A stretch of 64,000 bases of DNA from Bog-473 sp963745665 (GCA_963745665.1 CAVUYE010000001.1:124001-188000), one strand, 5' to 3'. Positions 46,873-55,842 are shown, numbered from the stretch's first letter. Notes: generated from the letters alone by a model not told the origin. Translations and numbers: made by a program.

Positions 46873-49122
46873 TCAGGCCGGGCTCGGCTCGGATCCGAGC
46901 GCGGCGGAGGCCGGGGACGCGTCAACGGGAGCGGCACCGCTCCGGTTGATGGCCCGCTCGTCGGTGCCGAGGTAGCTGGCGATGACCCGGGGGTTGTCGC
47001 GCACCGTGGACGGTGCACCCTCGGCGATGACGCTTCCGGCCTGGAGGCAATACACCCGGTCGCTGATACCCATGATGAGGGGCATGTCGTGCTCGATCAA
47101 AAGGACCGACGCATCGAGCTGCCGCCGCACGGTCACGATCAGCGGGCCGAAGGCCTCTGTCTCGCGTTGAGCCAGGCCCGCGGTGGGCTCGTCGAGGCAG
47201 AGCACCTTGGCGTCGAGCGCCAGCAGCCCGGCCAGCTCGACCACCCGCCGGGTCCCGGTCGAGAGGTCGGCGATGTAGTGGTCCCGGTAGGACCCCAGAC
47301 CGAGCAGCTCGACCAGGTCACTGACAGCGGCCCGGTCGCGCCGGCTGCGGCGCGTCGCCCGGGGCAGGGCGAGCGCGGTCGAGAGGACGCCCGTCTCGGT
47401 CTTCCCCTCGAGCGCCACCAGGAGGGTCTCGGTCACCGTCAGCTCCGGGAACAGCGTGGCCGACTGGAACGTCCGGCCCAGGCCCAACCCGGCTCGGTAG
47501 GCGGGCGGCTTGTCTCCGACCTCCTCGTCACCCAGCCGCACCGACCCCGACGCCGGGACGAATCCCCCGATCGCATTCATGAGCGTCGACTTGCCGGCGC
47601 CGTTGCTCCCGATCAGCCCGACGATCTCGCGTGCGTCCACGCTGATCGTGACGCCGTCGACGGCGGTGTTGCCGCCGAAGGTGACACGGAGGTCGGAAAC
47701 GGCGAGCGTCGGCATGCCACCTTCGCGGTGCGCGGGCACCGGCAACGCCACCTCGGCCGGCGCGCTCGGAGTCGGTGCGACGACCTCCTTGCCGAATCGT
47801 CGATCAGCCCAGGACAGGAGCGCGTCGCGTCCGTCGTAGGCGATCTGCATGAGCCCCCGGGGGAAGTAGAGAAGGACCCCCAGCAGCCCGATGCTCGACG
47901 TGAGCAGCCCGAGGACCAGGTTGTTGGGCGCCAGGGCGGGGATCCCGATGACCCAGATCGCGCCGATGACCGCCGCGGTCACCGAGCCCATGCCGCCGAT
48001 GACCACCATGGCCACCAGGCTCAGAGACATGTCCACAATGAAGAAACTCCCCGGTCCGCCGAACGCGACGTTGGCGTAGGCGCCACTGAGGAGGGCACCA
48101 CCCATGCCGGCCAGCGCCCCCGCAATGGCGAAGGCGCGGATCTTCTCCCAGACCGGACGCACCCGGTAGGCGGAGGCCGCGTTCTCGTTGTCGCGCACCG
48201 CCATGATGGAGCGGCCGATCCCGCTGTCCCTGAACCGGTAGGCGACCAGGAGGACCACGGCCAGAATGACGAGGACCACGTAGTAATACGTGCGCTGGCC
48301 CGGGAACGACAGCGAGAAGAGCTTGCCCGGGACGAACGGCAGATCGGACCCGTCCGAGGAAGCGCCGCTCAGGATCCCGAGGCTGAAGAAGTACTGCTGC
48401 GCGGCCAGCGCGAAGACGAAGGTGACCACGGCCAGGTAGAGACCCTTTACCCGCAACGAGGTGAGCCCGAGGACCGCGGCGAGCACGGCTGAGCCGGCGG
48501 TGGTCGCCACGATCGCCAGCCAGAAGGGCACACCCCCCTCCACCAGGCGGGCGGCGAACAGGGCGCCGAGGCCGGCAAAAGCCATCTGACCGAGCGAGAG
48601 CTGGCCCAACCACCCGGTGAGGACCGTCAGGGAGGTCGCACAGATGGCAAAGGCCAGCACCTCGGTGAAGGTCTGCTGGGTGGACGGCTCGGTGAAGATC
48701 AACGGGAGGACGATGGCGATCGCGGCGAGCACGAGGATCCCGCTCTTGTTCACGTTGCGGGCCCACCGGGTGGACTGCAGCCGCTCGGGGATGGGGCGCG
48801 TCCTGGGGGTGAAGGCGAAGACTTCGCTCTCGTCGGCCCGCTCACGGTTGAAGAGGACGGCCACCACGACGATGATCAGGAGCAACAGGTTGATCAGGCC
48901 CGGCTCGTCGATGAAGTTGAAGTTCACGATGCTCTGGAGCAGGCCGATGGCGACGCTGGCGACGATCGTCCGGCGGAACGAGGTCATGCCACCGATGACC
49001 GCGGCGACCAGGGCCAGCGAGAGAGTCTGGGGCCCCAGGGTCGTCAGGTCCCCCGCCGCCCCGCTCTGGCCCGCGATGAGGATGACCGAAAGCGTGGAGA
49101 GCGCCGCCGCCAGCGCCCACAC
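46873..49122 (-). CDS. LivM-LivG fusion: ABC importer permease plus ATPase
   Basis: In this frame about 75 residues of membrane helices belong to the end of the LivH-like permease. Then comes a LivM-like permease (TVLTGWLGQLSLGQMAFAGL, SIMAVRDNENAASAYRVRPV, VIGGMGSVTAAVIGAIWVIG). The C-terminal 250 residues are a LivG ATPase: Walker A GSNGAGKST, Q-loop TFQS, a signature region DLSTGTRRVVELAGLLALDA (TGTRR in place of SGGQQ) and Walker B VLCLDEPTAG. The M at 49122 is not the true start; the upstream half is in another frame (49714). The family imports branched-chain amino acids or small organic acids. Confidence 0.9.
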   Translation of the reverse strand: MWALAAALSTLSVILIAGQSGAAGDLTTLGPQTLSLALVAAVIGGMTSFRRTIVASVAIGLLQSIVNFNFIDEPGLINLLLLIIVVVAVLFNRERADESEVFAFTPRTRPIPERLQSTRWARNVNKSGILVLAAIAIVLPLIFTEPSTQQTFTEVLAFAICATSLTVLTGWLGQLSLGQMAFAGLGALFAARLVEGGVPFWLAIVATTAGSAVLAAVLGLTSLRVKGLYLAVVTFVFALAAQQYFFSLGILSGASSDGSDLPFVPGKLFSLSFPGQRTYYYVVLVILAVVLLVAYRFRDSGIGRSIMAVRDNENAASAYRVRPVWEKIRAFAIAGALAGMGGALLSGAYANVAFGGPGSFFIVDMSLSLVAMVVIGGMGSVTAAVIGAIWVIGIPALAPNNLVLGLLTSSIGLLGVLLYFPRGLMQIAYDGRDALLSWADRRFGKEVVAPTPSAPAEVALPVPAHREGGMPTLAVSDLRVTFGGNTAVDGVTISVDAREIVGLIGSNGAGKSTLMNAIGGFVPASGSVRLGDEEVGDKPPAYRAGLGLGRTFQSATLFPELTVTETLLVALEGKTETGVLSTALALPRATRRSRRDRAAVSDLVELLGLGSYRDHYIADLSTGTRRVVELAGLLALDAKVLCLDEPTAGLAQRETEAFGPLIVTVRRQLDASVLLIEHDMPLIMGISDRVYCLQAGSVIAEGAPSTVRDNPRVIASYLGTDERAINRSGAAPVDASPASAALGSEPSPA

Positions 49123-49714
49123 CAGGGTCGAGACAATTTTCGGGACTGATGCTCGACAGGCGCGCCAAGCGCGGGTTGCTGGCGCAGGCCTTGACGGTAC
49201 GGCCGAGCGTCGTCCGGTCCAGGAACCACGTCAACGCGACGAGGGTGACCGGGACGATGATCAGGATCGAGAGATCCGATCCCCTCACGGTGACGCCGGC
49301 CACCGTCCAGATGCCACCGATCGCAGCCGGGTAGTGGACGCTGATGGTGCTCGGGGTGGGGATCTTGATGGCGATGGCCTCGGCCAGCTGCGAGACGCCG
49401 ATGGTGGCCACCAGCACGACGACACGGGGCGACTTGCGCAGTCGTCGGATGATGGCCAGGTCGACGACCGCCCCGAACGCCAGCCCCACGAGAAGGGCGA
49501 TGGCAAGGCCCACCCAGAAAGGCACGTGGTACTGCACGACCAGGAGCGACAGGATGGCGGCCCCGACGACGCCCATATTGCCGACGGCGAAATTGATGAT
49601 CCGAGTGGCACGGTAGATGAGCACCACGCCGACGGCGATCACCGCGATGCCAAGCCCCTGGACCACTCCGTCGAAGACGATCTGGCTGTTCAACCACGTG
49701 ACGGCGAGCATCAC
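48842..49714 (-). CDS. LivH-like permease, N-terminal part of the LivH-LivM-LivG fusion (frameshifted)
   Basis: The coding part runs from 49714 to about 49,142: FDGVVQGLGIAVIAVGVVLI, ATRIINFAVGNMGVVGAAIL and DRTTLGRTVKACASNPRLAR are hallmarks of a LivH permease. An extra base at about 49,141-49,144 breaks the frame after RLSSISP; the expected KIVSTLVWALAAALSTLSVI continues in the frame of 46873. The remaining reading down to 48842 is out-of-frame noise. The start overlaps the MFS-LivF stop by 4 bp. Undamaged, this would be one polypeptide of about 945 residues with two permeases and an ATPase. Confidence 0.82.
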   Translation of the reverse strand: MMLAVTWLNSQIVFDGVVQGLGIAVIAVGVVLIYRATRIINFAVGNMGVVGAAILSLLVVQYHVPFWVGLAIALLVGLAFGAVVDLAIIRRLRKSPRVVVLVATIGVSQLAEAIAIKIPTPSTISVHYPAAIGGIWTVAGVTVRGSDLSILIIVPVTLVALTWFLDRTTLGRTVKACASNPRLARLSSISPENCLDPGVGAGGGALHAFGHPHRGPERGGGGPDDPGAPDSLAGPGRRGHRWHDLVPPDDRRQRRHRPAPEHRELQLHRRAGPDQPVAPDHRRGGRPLQP

Positions 49715-51918
49715 TCGACTTCCTGATCCCCGAGGAACACCGCGCGCGCCAGGTCGTCTCGTTCCATCAGGTCCCGAATCTGGCCCTCGAAACGGACACG
49801 TCCCTTTTCGAGGAAGACCGCCCTGTCGGCGATGGCGGCCGCCACGTTGAGCGACTGCTCGACGATGATCAACGTCACCCCCGCCGTCTTCAGGCCGTCG
49901 ACCACCTCGATGAGCTCCTGGACGATGATCGGGGCCAGGCCGAGAGACAGCTCGTCGATCATGAGCACGGCGGGGTCATGCAGCATGGCGATGGCCAACG
50001 CGAGCATCTGTTGCTGGCCGCCCGACAGCGAGTCGGCCGGCTCGCCACGGCGATCGTTCAAGGCGGGGAAGAGCTCGTAGACCCGGTCGGTCCGCCGGCG
50101 CAGTTCGTCGCGGTCGGAGCGGTAGACGAACCCGCCCATCTCGAGGTTCTCCGCCACGGTCATCGGGCCGAACACGCCCTTGCCGCCCGGGAGGAGGTGA
50201 ATGCCCAGCCGGGCACGCTGCTCCGGCGTGGTGTAGGTGATGTCGCGACCGTTGAGGCGCACGACCCCGCGCGCCGGGACCTCCAGCCCGGCAGCGACGT
50301 TCAGCGCCGTCGACTTCCCCGCACCGTTCGTCCCCAGGAGGGCGAGCACCTCGCCCCGCTTCACTTCGAAACTGACCCCGAAGAGGATCTGCACGTGCCC
50401 GTAGCTGAAGTCGACGCTGCTCAGCTGGAGAACCGGGATCTGCTCGGGGTCGGCCTCCTGGCGACGGTGCTCCTCGAGCTCCTCCTCGAGCTCGACCACA
50501 ACCAGGGAGAGGTCGTTCCGGATGAAGTGGGCGCTCCGAATGATCATGAAGGCCCCGAAGAGGGTGGAGGGGATCATGATGATCAGAACGGTGGCGCGGA
50601 GGCCGAAGGCGCTGTCGAGGAGGGCGGCCAGGATCGCTCCCCCGGTGGCGCCGACGAAAAAGACGTAGATGCCCCCTACCGCGCCGACCATCCCGCGCAG
50701 GCGGTAGGGAGCCACCGAGGTGAGGACCGGAGCGATCATGGAGAACCCGGTGAGGAGGAGCACCACGGTCGGGACGCTGAAGATGGCCCAGAGGACTGCG
50801 TTGGGCATGAAGTACTGAATGGGGACGAGGAAGGCCACGGGAAGGATCACCTTGCCGATCAACGAGAGGGCCTTCGCCGGGTCCTTGCGATAGAGACGGT
50901 CGTAGTACTGGCCGACGAGAGGCAGGGCCACCAGCACCCCGAGGCTGCCGATGGTGCCGATGAGGCCGCGCTGGAACGCGTCGAGCCCGAAGCGCTGCTT
51001 GAGGTAGAGGTTGCCGAGCACCGGTCCCGTGAACAGCCCGAAGCCGATGGCAGAGAAGGCGATGAGCACCGTCTTGATGGTCCGGATGCGCATGATCCGC
51101 TCGAACGCCGCCTCGAGCGATGGTGCCGCCGGGCGCGGGTCGCCGATGACGTCACCCAGAACGTCCTTCTTCTCGTACTGCCCGCGGGGAGGCTCCTTGA
51201 TCCGGAAGGCGAAGATCGCCACCACGAGGATCGGGATGGCCAGGAGGTAAAAGGCCCAGCGCCAGCCGTTCGTGCCCCCGACCTGGGTGGCGATGAGACC
51301 GACCAGCAGGGGGCTGGCGGCCATCGCCGCGCCGGTGGCCATCCCCATGCCGGCGTAGAGCCGGCCGCGCACGTTGATCGGGTAGGCGTCGGAGAGCAGG
51401 GAGAGATGCACGCTGTTGGTGCTCGATTGCGAGATGCCGGCACCGAAGCGGGCCAGGAAGAACACGAAGATATTGATGGCGAAGCCCGAGGCGAGGACCA
51501 TCAACCCGAAGGCGAACGTGGCCCACCCGATGATGGGCGGGCGGCGGAAGCGGTCGGCCAGCCAGCCCATCGGGAGGATCCCGAGAACCACGAAGCCACC
51601 CGAGATGCCCAAGACGAAGGTGATGGCGCCGGTCGAGACGTGGAAGGACGACTGGATGTTCGGGGCCAGGACAGCCAGCCCCGAGCTCTGAAGGTTGTCC
51701 AGTGTCACGATGATGGCCAGGGTGATGAAGGCACGGGAGCCTGCCTTGCGCAGTCCGTTGCGCAGGGTCACCTGCTCCTCGCCGGCGCCCGGCAGCATCT
51801 CTTGGGGGAGCAGGACCTCCGTCGTCACCTGCGCCGCCTTCTGCCGTTCCGCCGCCGAGTCGACCACCAGCTGCGCCAGCTCGGCCGGGCTCGGGGCGTC
51901 GGAGCCTGCGAAGGGCAC
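49711..51918 (-). CDS. MFS transporter fused to a LivF-type ABC ATPase
   Basis: This is a 735-residue protein from GTG at 51918. After a soluble leader of about 60 residues, about 420 residues form an MFS domain (ITLAIIVTLDNLQSSGLAVL, GILPMGWLADRFRRPPIIGW with the loop 2-3 motif, WRWAFYLLAIPILVVAIFAF). After a Glu-rich linker (VVVELEEELEEHRRQ), the C-terminal 235 residues are a LivF ATPase: Walker A GTNGAGKST, signature DSLSGGQQQML and Walker B VLMIDELSLGLAP. The ATPase would pair with LivG in the importer; the role of the MFS part is unclear. It is coupled to livH by a 4-bp overlap. Confidence 0.92.
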   Translation of the reverse strand: MPFAGSDAPSPAELAQLVVDSAAERQKAAQVTTEVLLPQEMLPGAGEEQVTLRNGLRKAGSRAFITLAIIVTLDNLQSSGLAVLAPNIQSSFHVSTGAITFVLGISGGFVVLGILPMGWLADRFRRPPIIGWATFAFGLMVLASGFAINIFVFFLARFGAGISQSSTNSVHLSLLSDAYPINVRGRLYAGMGMATGAAMAASPLLVGLIATQVGGTNGWRWAFYLLAIPILVVAIFAFRIKEPPRGQYEKKDVLGDVIGDPRPAAPSLEAAFERIMRIRTIKTVLIAFSAIGFGLFTGPVLGNLYLKQRFGLDAFQRGLIGTIGSLGVLVALPLVGQYYDRLYRKDPAKALSLIGKVILPVAFLVPIQYFMPNAVLWAIFSVPTVVLLLTGFSMIAPVLTSVAPYRLRGMVGAVGGIYVFFVGATGGAILAALLDSAFGLRATVLIIMIPSTLFGAFMIIRSAHFIRNDLSLVVVELEEELEEHRRQEADPEQIPVLQLSSVDFSYGHVQILFGVSFEVKRGEVLALLGTNGAGKSTALNVAAGLEVPARGVVRLNGRDITYTTPEQRARLGIHLLPGGKGVFGPMTVAENLEMGGFVYRSDRDELRRRTDRVYELFPALNDRRGEPADSLSGGQQQMLALAIAMLHDPAVLMIDELSLGLAPIIVQELIEVVDGLKTAGVTLIIVEQSLNVAAAIADRAVFLEKGRVRFEGQIRDLMERDDLARAVFLGDQEVE

Positions 51919-51938
51919 GTCACCCCCATGGTGTTCGT

Positions 51939-52211
51939 TCAACCCAGCCCCATTCCCAGAGCCCGGCTCCACCCCGGCGCGCCGGCACTTGTGAGACACC
52001 TCGTCGCTGGGGTGGGGCCGGCCGGGATCACTTCCCAGAGCTTGACGCAGGCGGGCCAGGTGGTCGAGCCGGAGCCGCCGACACCGACGACCACGTTGAC
52101 GCCCGCGCTCTGGAAGCGTTGGGCGATGGACTGGACCTCCTGGTCGGAGGCGACGGCGTCGGTGGACTGCACGCTGTCCTCGGCCGTCAGCACGACGGGG
52201 AACCTCCCCAT
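51939..52211 (-). pseudogene. Remnant of a periplasmic ligand-binding protein (Peripla_BP type)
   Basis: The minus strand reads RFPVVLTAEDSVQSTDAVAS, DQEVQSIAQRFQSAGVNVVV and GVGGSGSTTWPACVKLWEVI, which looks like the middle of a branched-chain amino acid or organic acid binding protein. There is no signal peptide, N-terminal lobe or C-terminal lobe. It lies directly upstream of the MFS-LivF gene, where the binding protein of such a system is expected. It is best read as a deletion remnant. Confidence 0.55.
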
Positions 52212-52286
52212 GTCCCACCTCCGCCCGCCGCCAGTTCCAGACGAGCTCAATTGACGCCGCGCGCGGACTCCGGGTCCAATGACCGC

Positions 52287-52967
52287 ATGGCGAGTCGCGG
52301 CGAGGATCGGCAGGAGCGGAGGCGCCTCGCGGGCCGCGGGGAGGCGCCGTACGGGGAGAACGCGGGCGCCGACGAGCACTCCCGGCAGCCGCGCGGCGAC
52401 TTGCGCCGGCAACAGATCATCGACGCTGCTGTCGAGCTCTTCGCGTCGAAGGGCTACCGCGGCACGGGGGTGGCAGCCCTGGCCGAACGGGTCGGGATGA
52501 CCGCCACGGGACTCCTCTACTACTTCGGCACCAAAGAGCGACTGCTGCGAGAGGTCGTCGCCGAGCGCGACCGCATGGAGGCCATCGACTCCGATCGGGC
52601 CTTCCCGCTGGAACTGACGCTCTCCAGCCTGCGCGACGTCGGCCGCCACAACGTGGAGACCGCCATCCTGACCCGGCTCTACCTCGTTCTCGGAACCGAG
52701 AGCCTCGACGCCAACGACCCCTTGCACGACTTCTTCGTCGAGCGCTACGAGACGGGCCGCCAGTTCGTGCGCGCCCTGCTCGAGGACGAGAAGGCGCAGG
52801 GCCGGGTCCGCGACGACGTCGACATCGACCAGATCGCACTCGAGGTCGTCGCCACGATCATGGGGGTCGAGTACCAGTGGTTCACTGACCCGGAGCGGGT
52901 GGACCTCGCCACTGCGATGGAAACGTACATCGACCAGCTCATCGAACGGGTCGCTCCCCTGCCGTAG
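52287..52967 (+). CDS. TetR-family regulator
   Basis: This is a 226-residue protein from the ATG at 52287. A basic, disordered N-terminal 45 residues precedes the helix-turn-helix RRQQIIDAAVELFASKGYRG, TGVAALAERVGMTATGLLYY and FGTKERLLREVVAERDRMEA. The C-terminal ligand domain (DDVDIDQIALEVVATIMGVE and beyond) is of TetR_C type. It faces away from the transporter block, whose leftward genes it may repress, and precedes the enoyl-CoA hydratase. The natural ligand may be an acyl-CoA. Confidence 0.93.
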   Translation: MASRGEDRQERRRLAGRGEAPYGENAGADEHSRQPRGDLRRQQIIDAAVELFASKGYRGTGVAALAERVGMTATGLLYYFGTKERLLREVVAERDRMEAIDSDRAFPLELTLSSLRDVGRHNVETAILTRLYLVLGTESLDANDPLHDFFVERYETGRQFVRALLEDEKAQGRVRDDVDIDQIALEVVATIMGVEYQWFTDPERVDLATAMETYIDQLIERVAPLP

Positions 52968-53054
52968 GCCGGCTGCCCCGGGCGACCGGCGCTGGGCGAC
53001 CGGCACGAGACGACCGATAGTGTCGCCCGGCGAGCGACGGACGAAGGAGGACGC

Positions 53055-53831
53055 GTGTCAGAGGAACTCGGCGCGGCGGGGTTGCGCTTCGAGCGCGAGG
53101 GTGCGGTCGCCTGGTGTGTGATCGACCGGCCGGCGGCCCGGAACGCCTTCACGCCCGCCATGTACTTCGGGATCAAGCGGGCCGTCGGCATCGTGAACGA
53201 GGATCCCGACCTGGCGGCTCTCATCATCACCGGGACCGGGGACGTCTTCGCCCCCGGCGGGGATCTCGGCGGACGGCGGGACCCCGGCGACGAGCCCACG
53301 CCCGACATCGGGCACGACATCCTCCCCTTCCTGACCATCCGGGACAGCCGCGCCCCGGTGGTGGCGGCTATCAACGGGATCTGCCAGGCCGGCGGACTCC
53401 TGATCGCCATGCTCAGTGACATCGCGGTCGCCAGTGACCGGGCCACCTTCCGCGTGCCCGAGCTGCTGCGCGGCATCCCCGACGCCACCTACGCCGCCGT
53501 CCTGCCGGCGCATGTCGGCCTGGCCGTGGCTCGCGACCTCCTGCTGTCGGCCCGGCGCTTCGACGCCGCCGAGGCCCAGCGGATCGGCGTGATCTCGCGG
53601 CTCGTGCCCCACGAGCAGCTCCGCGACGCCGCGCTGCAGGCGGTCAGGGAGATTCTCCAGACACCGCCGATGGCGCGCATGCACGTGAAGCGGATGCTCA
53701 ACGAGCGCTACGGCCTCATCGACTACCAGACGATGTTCTGGGCCCTGGCCGAGTCGCCCGAACCGCGCGAGGGGATGCTCGCCTTCATGGAGAAGCGGGC
53801 GCCGAGCTGGGTCCCCGAGGAATTCGCGTAA
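53055..53831 (+). CDS. Enoyl-CoA hydratase/isomerase (crotonase) family protein
   Basis: This is a 258-residue protein from GTG at 53055 with GAAGGAGG upstream. VAWCVIDRPAARNAFTPAMY, ALIITGTGDVFAPGGDLGGR (oxyanion loop, with FAPGGDL as the acyl-CoA pocket), VVAAINGICQAGGLLIAMLS and SDIAVASDRATFRVPELLRG follow the family order. The usual catalytic Glu positions are partly changed (PELLRGIPDATY), so hydratase or isomerase cannot be decided. It converges with the TetR gene at 53841. Confidence 0.93.
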   Translation: MSEELGAAGLRFEREGAVAWCVIDRPAARNAFTPAMYFGIKRAVGIVNEDPDLAALIITGTGDVFAPGGDLGGRRDPGDEPTPDIGHDILPFLTIRDSRAPVVAAINGICQAGGLLIAMLSDIAVASDRATFRVPELLRGIPDATYAAVLPAHVGLAVARDLLLSARRFDAAEAQRIGVISRLVPHEQLRDAALQAVREILQTPPMARMHVKRMLNERYGLIDYQTMFWALAESPEPREGMLAFMEKRAPSWVPEEFA

Positions 53832-53840
53832 GCGAAGGGG

Positions 53841-54509
53841 TCAGGCCTTCGTCACGGCGCGGAGGCAGAAGGTACTGACGCGCTCGACGTCGGCCCGCGT
53901 CGGCTCGACCTGCTGCCACAGGCAGTCCGACAGCAGTCCGAGGGTGGCGTGGGCGGCCAGCGCCGCGTCGAATGCCGGTGCCGTGCTGCCGAGGGCGGCG
54001 AAGGCCTCGTGCAGGAGGGACGAGAGCGGCGCGCTGGCGAAGTGGCGCCCTGCCGCCGGCCCGCCGCCCAGCGCGCTGGCGTTCCACAGGACCGCCAGGG
54101 TCGTCGCCGCGATCTCCTTGTCCGCCTGCGACAGCACACCGCGGACCCAGCGCCGCACCTGGCCCTCGGGTGTCGGGTCCTTGGCCATCTGGTGGGCCAG
54201 ATAGCTCCCCAGCCGCTCGCCGCCGTCCTCGAGGATGGCGGTGACCAGGGCGTCCTTCGAGCGGAAGTGACGGTAGAAGGCGTCGTTGGAGAGCTCGGCC
54301 TCGGCGACGATGTCGGCCACGCGGGGCCGCGACGACGTGCCGCAGTGCCGGATGACCTCGAGCGCGGCATCGAGCAGGCGCCGGACCTCGTCGGCGTACT
54401 GGTCCTCCCGCTTGGCCAAAGTGTGGCGGACGATGCGCCCCGCCACGTCGTCAGGCGGGAACCCGTCGGCCCGGGAGGTTGGTATTGCGTTCTTGATAGC
54501 CAGAATCAT
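53841..54509 (-). CDS. TetR-family regulator
   Basis: This is a 222-residue protein from the ATG at 54509. RRLLDAALEVIRHCGTSSRP, RVADIVAEAELSNDAFYRHF and RSKDALVTAILEDGGERLGS form the DNA-binding domain; the C-terminal domain is helical and Ala-rich. The start codon lies inside a perfect inverted repeat (54501-54515) shared with the divergent acyl-CoA dehydrogenase at 54541, which suggests that it represses itself and the 54541-57903 operon. Longer upstream frames are antisense to that gene. Confidence 0.9.
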   Translation of the reverse strand: MILAIKNAIPTSRADGFPPDDVAGRIVRHTLAKREDQYADEVRRLLDAALEVIRHCGTSSRPRVADIVAEAELSNDAFYRHFRSKDALVTAILEDGGERLGSYLAHQMAKDPTPEGQVRRWVRGVLSQADKEIAATTLAVLWNASALGGGPAAGRHFASAPLSSLLHEAFAALGSTAPAFDAALAAHATLGLLSDCLWQQVEPTRADVERVSTFCLRAVTKA

Positions 54510-54515
54510 ATTCTG
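54501..54515. promoter_or_regulatory. Candidate TetR operator
   Basis: CAGAAT-CAT-ATTCTG is a perfect 6-bp inverted repeat with a 3-nt centre. It sits in the 31-bp gap between the divergent TetR (54509) and acyl-CoA dehydrogenase (54541) starts. Confidence 0.65.
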
Positions 54516-54540
54516 ATTCCCGACCGAGGGAGGGTGGCAC

Positions 54541-55842
54541 ATGGCGTGGGACTTCGAAACAGATCCTGAGTACCAGGCGAAGCTCGACTGGGTGGACCAG
54601 TTCGTCCGCGAGGAGGTCGAGCCGCTCGACCTCGTGTTCCCGCACCTGCAATTCGTGCCGCTGGAGGGCAAGCGCCGGGAGGCGATCGACCCGTTGAAGG
54701 AAGAAGTGCGACGCCAGGGCCTGTGGGCCACGCACCTGGGGCCCGAGCTGGGCGGCCAGGGCTTCGGCCAACTGAAGCTGGCGCTGCTCAACGAGATCCT
54801 GGGACGGTCGCAGTGGGCGTCGGTCGTGTTCGGCTGCCAGGCCCCCGACACCGGCAACGCCGAGATCATCGCCCACTACGGCACCGACGAGCAGAAGGAG
54901 CGCTATCTACAGCCGCTGCTCAACGGCGAGTGCTTCTCGAGCTACTCCATGACGGAGCCGCACGCCGGTGCCGACCCGACCATGTTCAAGACGCAGGCCG
55001 TCAAGGACGGTGACGAGTGGGTGATCAACGGGTGGAAGTACTTCTCGTCCAACGCCAAGACGGCGTCGTTCCTCATCGTCATGGCGGTCACCAACACCGA
55101 CGTCAGCCCGTACAAGGGTATGTCGATGTTCCTGGTGCCGACCGACACGCCCGGCGTGAACATCGTGCGCAACGTCGGCCTCTTCGGCGAGCCGGTCAAC
55201 GAGGGCTCCCACGCACTGATCCACTACGAGGATGTGCGCGTCCCCGAGGAGGCGCTCCTGGGCGGTGAGGGCCAGGCTTTCGTCATCGCCCAGACGCGTC
55301 TCGGCGGCGGGCGGATCCACCACGCCATGCGCACCATCGGCATGGCCCAGAAGGCCATCGACATGATGTGCGAACGTGCGCTCAGCCGGGAGACCGCCGG
55401 CAGCAAGCTGGCCGACAAGCAGTTCGTGCAGGGCTACATCGCCGACTCGTACGCCCAGCTGATTCAGTTCCGCCTGTTCGTGCTCTTCACCGCGTGGGAG
55501 ATCGACAAGTACAACGACTACAAGCGGGTGCGCAAGGACATCGCGACGGCGAAGGTGGTCATGCCCACCGTGCTGCACGACATCGCGTGGCGGGCCATGC
55601 AGATCCACGGGGCGCTGGGCACCACCAACGAGATGCCCTTCATGGGCATGGTGCACGGCGCCGCGGTGATGGGCCTGGCCGACGGACCGACCGAGGTGCA
55701 CAAGATCACGGTGGCCCGCCAGGTGCTGCGTGACTACAGGGAGAGCGACGACATCTGGCCCACCCAGTGGTTGCCCAAGCGGCAGGAGGCGGCCAGGGCG
55801 AAGTACGGCCAGTACATGGAGTTGGAGGTAGGGAACCTGTGA
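54541..55842 (+). CDS. Acyl-CoA dehydrogenase (ACAD10/11-like)
   Basis: This is a 433-residue protein. ATHLGPELGGQGFGQLKLAL, SSYSMTEPHAGADPTMFKTQ, VINGWKYFSSNAKTASFLIV, VNIVRNVGLFGEPVNEGSHA and GRIHHAMRTIGMAQKAIDMM are typical of the ACAD11-like branch, as is the end AMQIHGALGTTNEMPFMGM. It is first in a rightward operon and overlaps the phosphotransferase gene by 4 bp, the pairing found fused in ACAD10/11 proteins. In relatives this pair handles 4-hydroxy acids through phosphorylation. Confidence 0.95.
   Translation: MAWDFETDPEYQAKLDWVDQFVREEVEPLDLVFPHLQFVPLEGKRREAIDPLKEEVRRQGLWATHLGPELGGQGFGQLKLALLNEILGRSQWASVVFGCQAPDTGNAEIIAHYGTDEQKERYLQPLLNGECFSSYSMTEPHAGADPTMFKTQAVKDGDEWVINGWKYFSSNAKTASFLIVMAVTNTDVSPYKGMSMFLVPTDTPGVNIVRNVGLFGEPVNEGSHALIHYEDVRVPEEALLGGEGQAFVIAQTRLGGGRIHHAMRTIGMAQKAIDMMCERALSRETAGSKLADKQFVQGYIADSYAQLIQFRLFVLFTAWEIDKYNDYKRVRKDIATAKVVMPTVLHDIAWRAMQIHGALGTTNEMPFMGMVHGAAVMGLADGPTEVHKITVARQVLRDYRESDDIWPTQWLPKRQEAARAKYGQYMELEVGNL

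Noticed and set aside
46279..48492. 737-codon open frame on the + strand
   Set aside because: It is antisense to the SDR and LivM-LivG genes, with low-complexity Arg/Gly/Asp-rich translation.
49978..52254. 758-codon open frame on the + strand
   Set aside because: It is antisense to the MFS-LivF fusion, whose domains are complete; the + translation is acidic low-complexity sequence.
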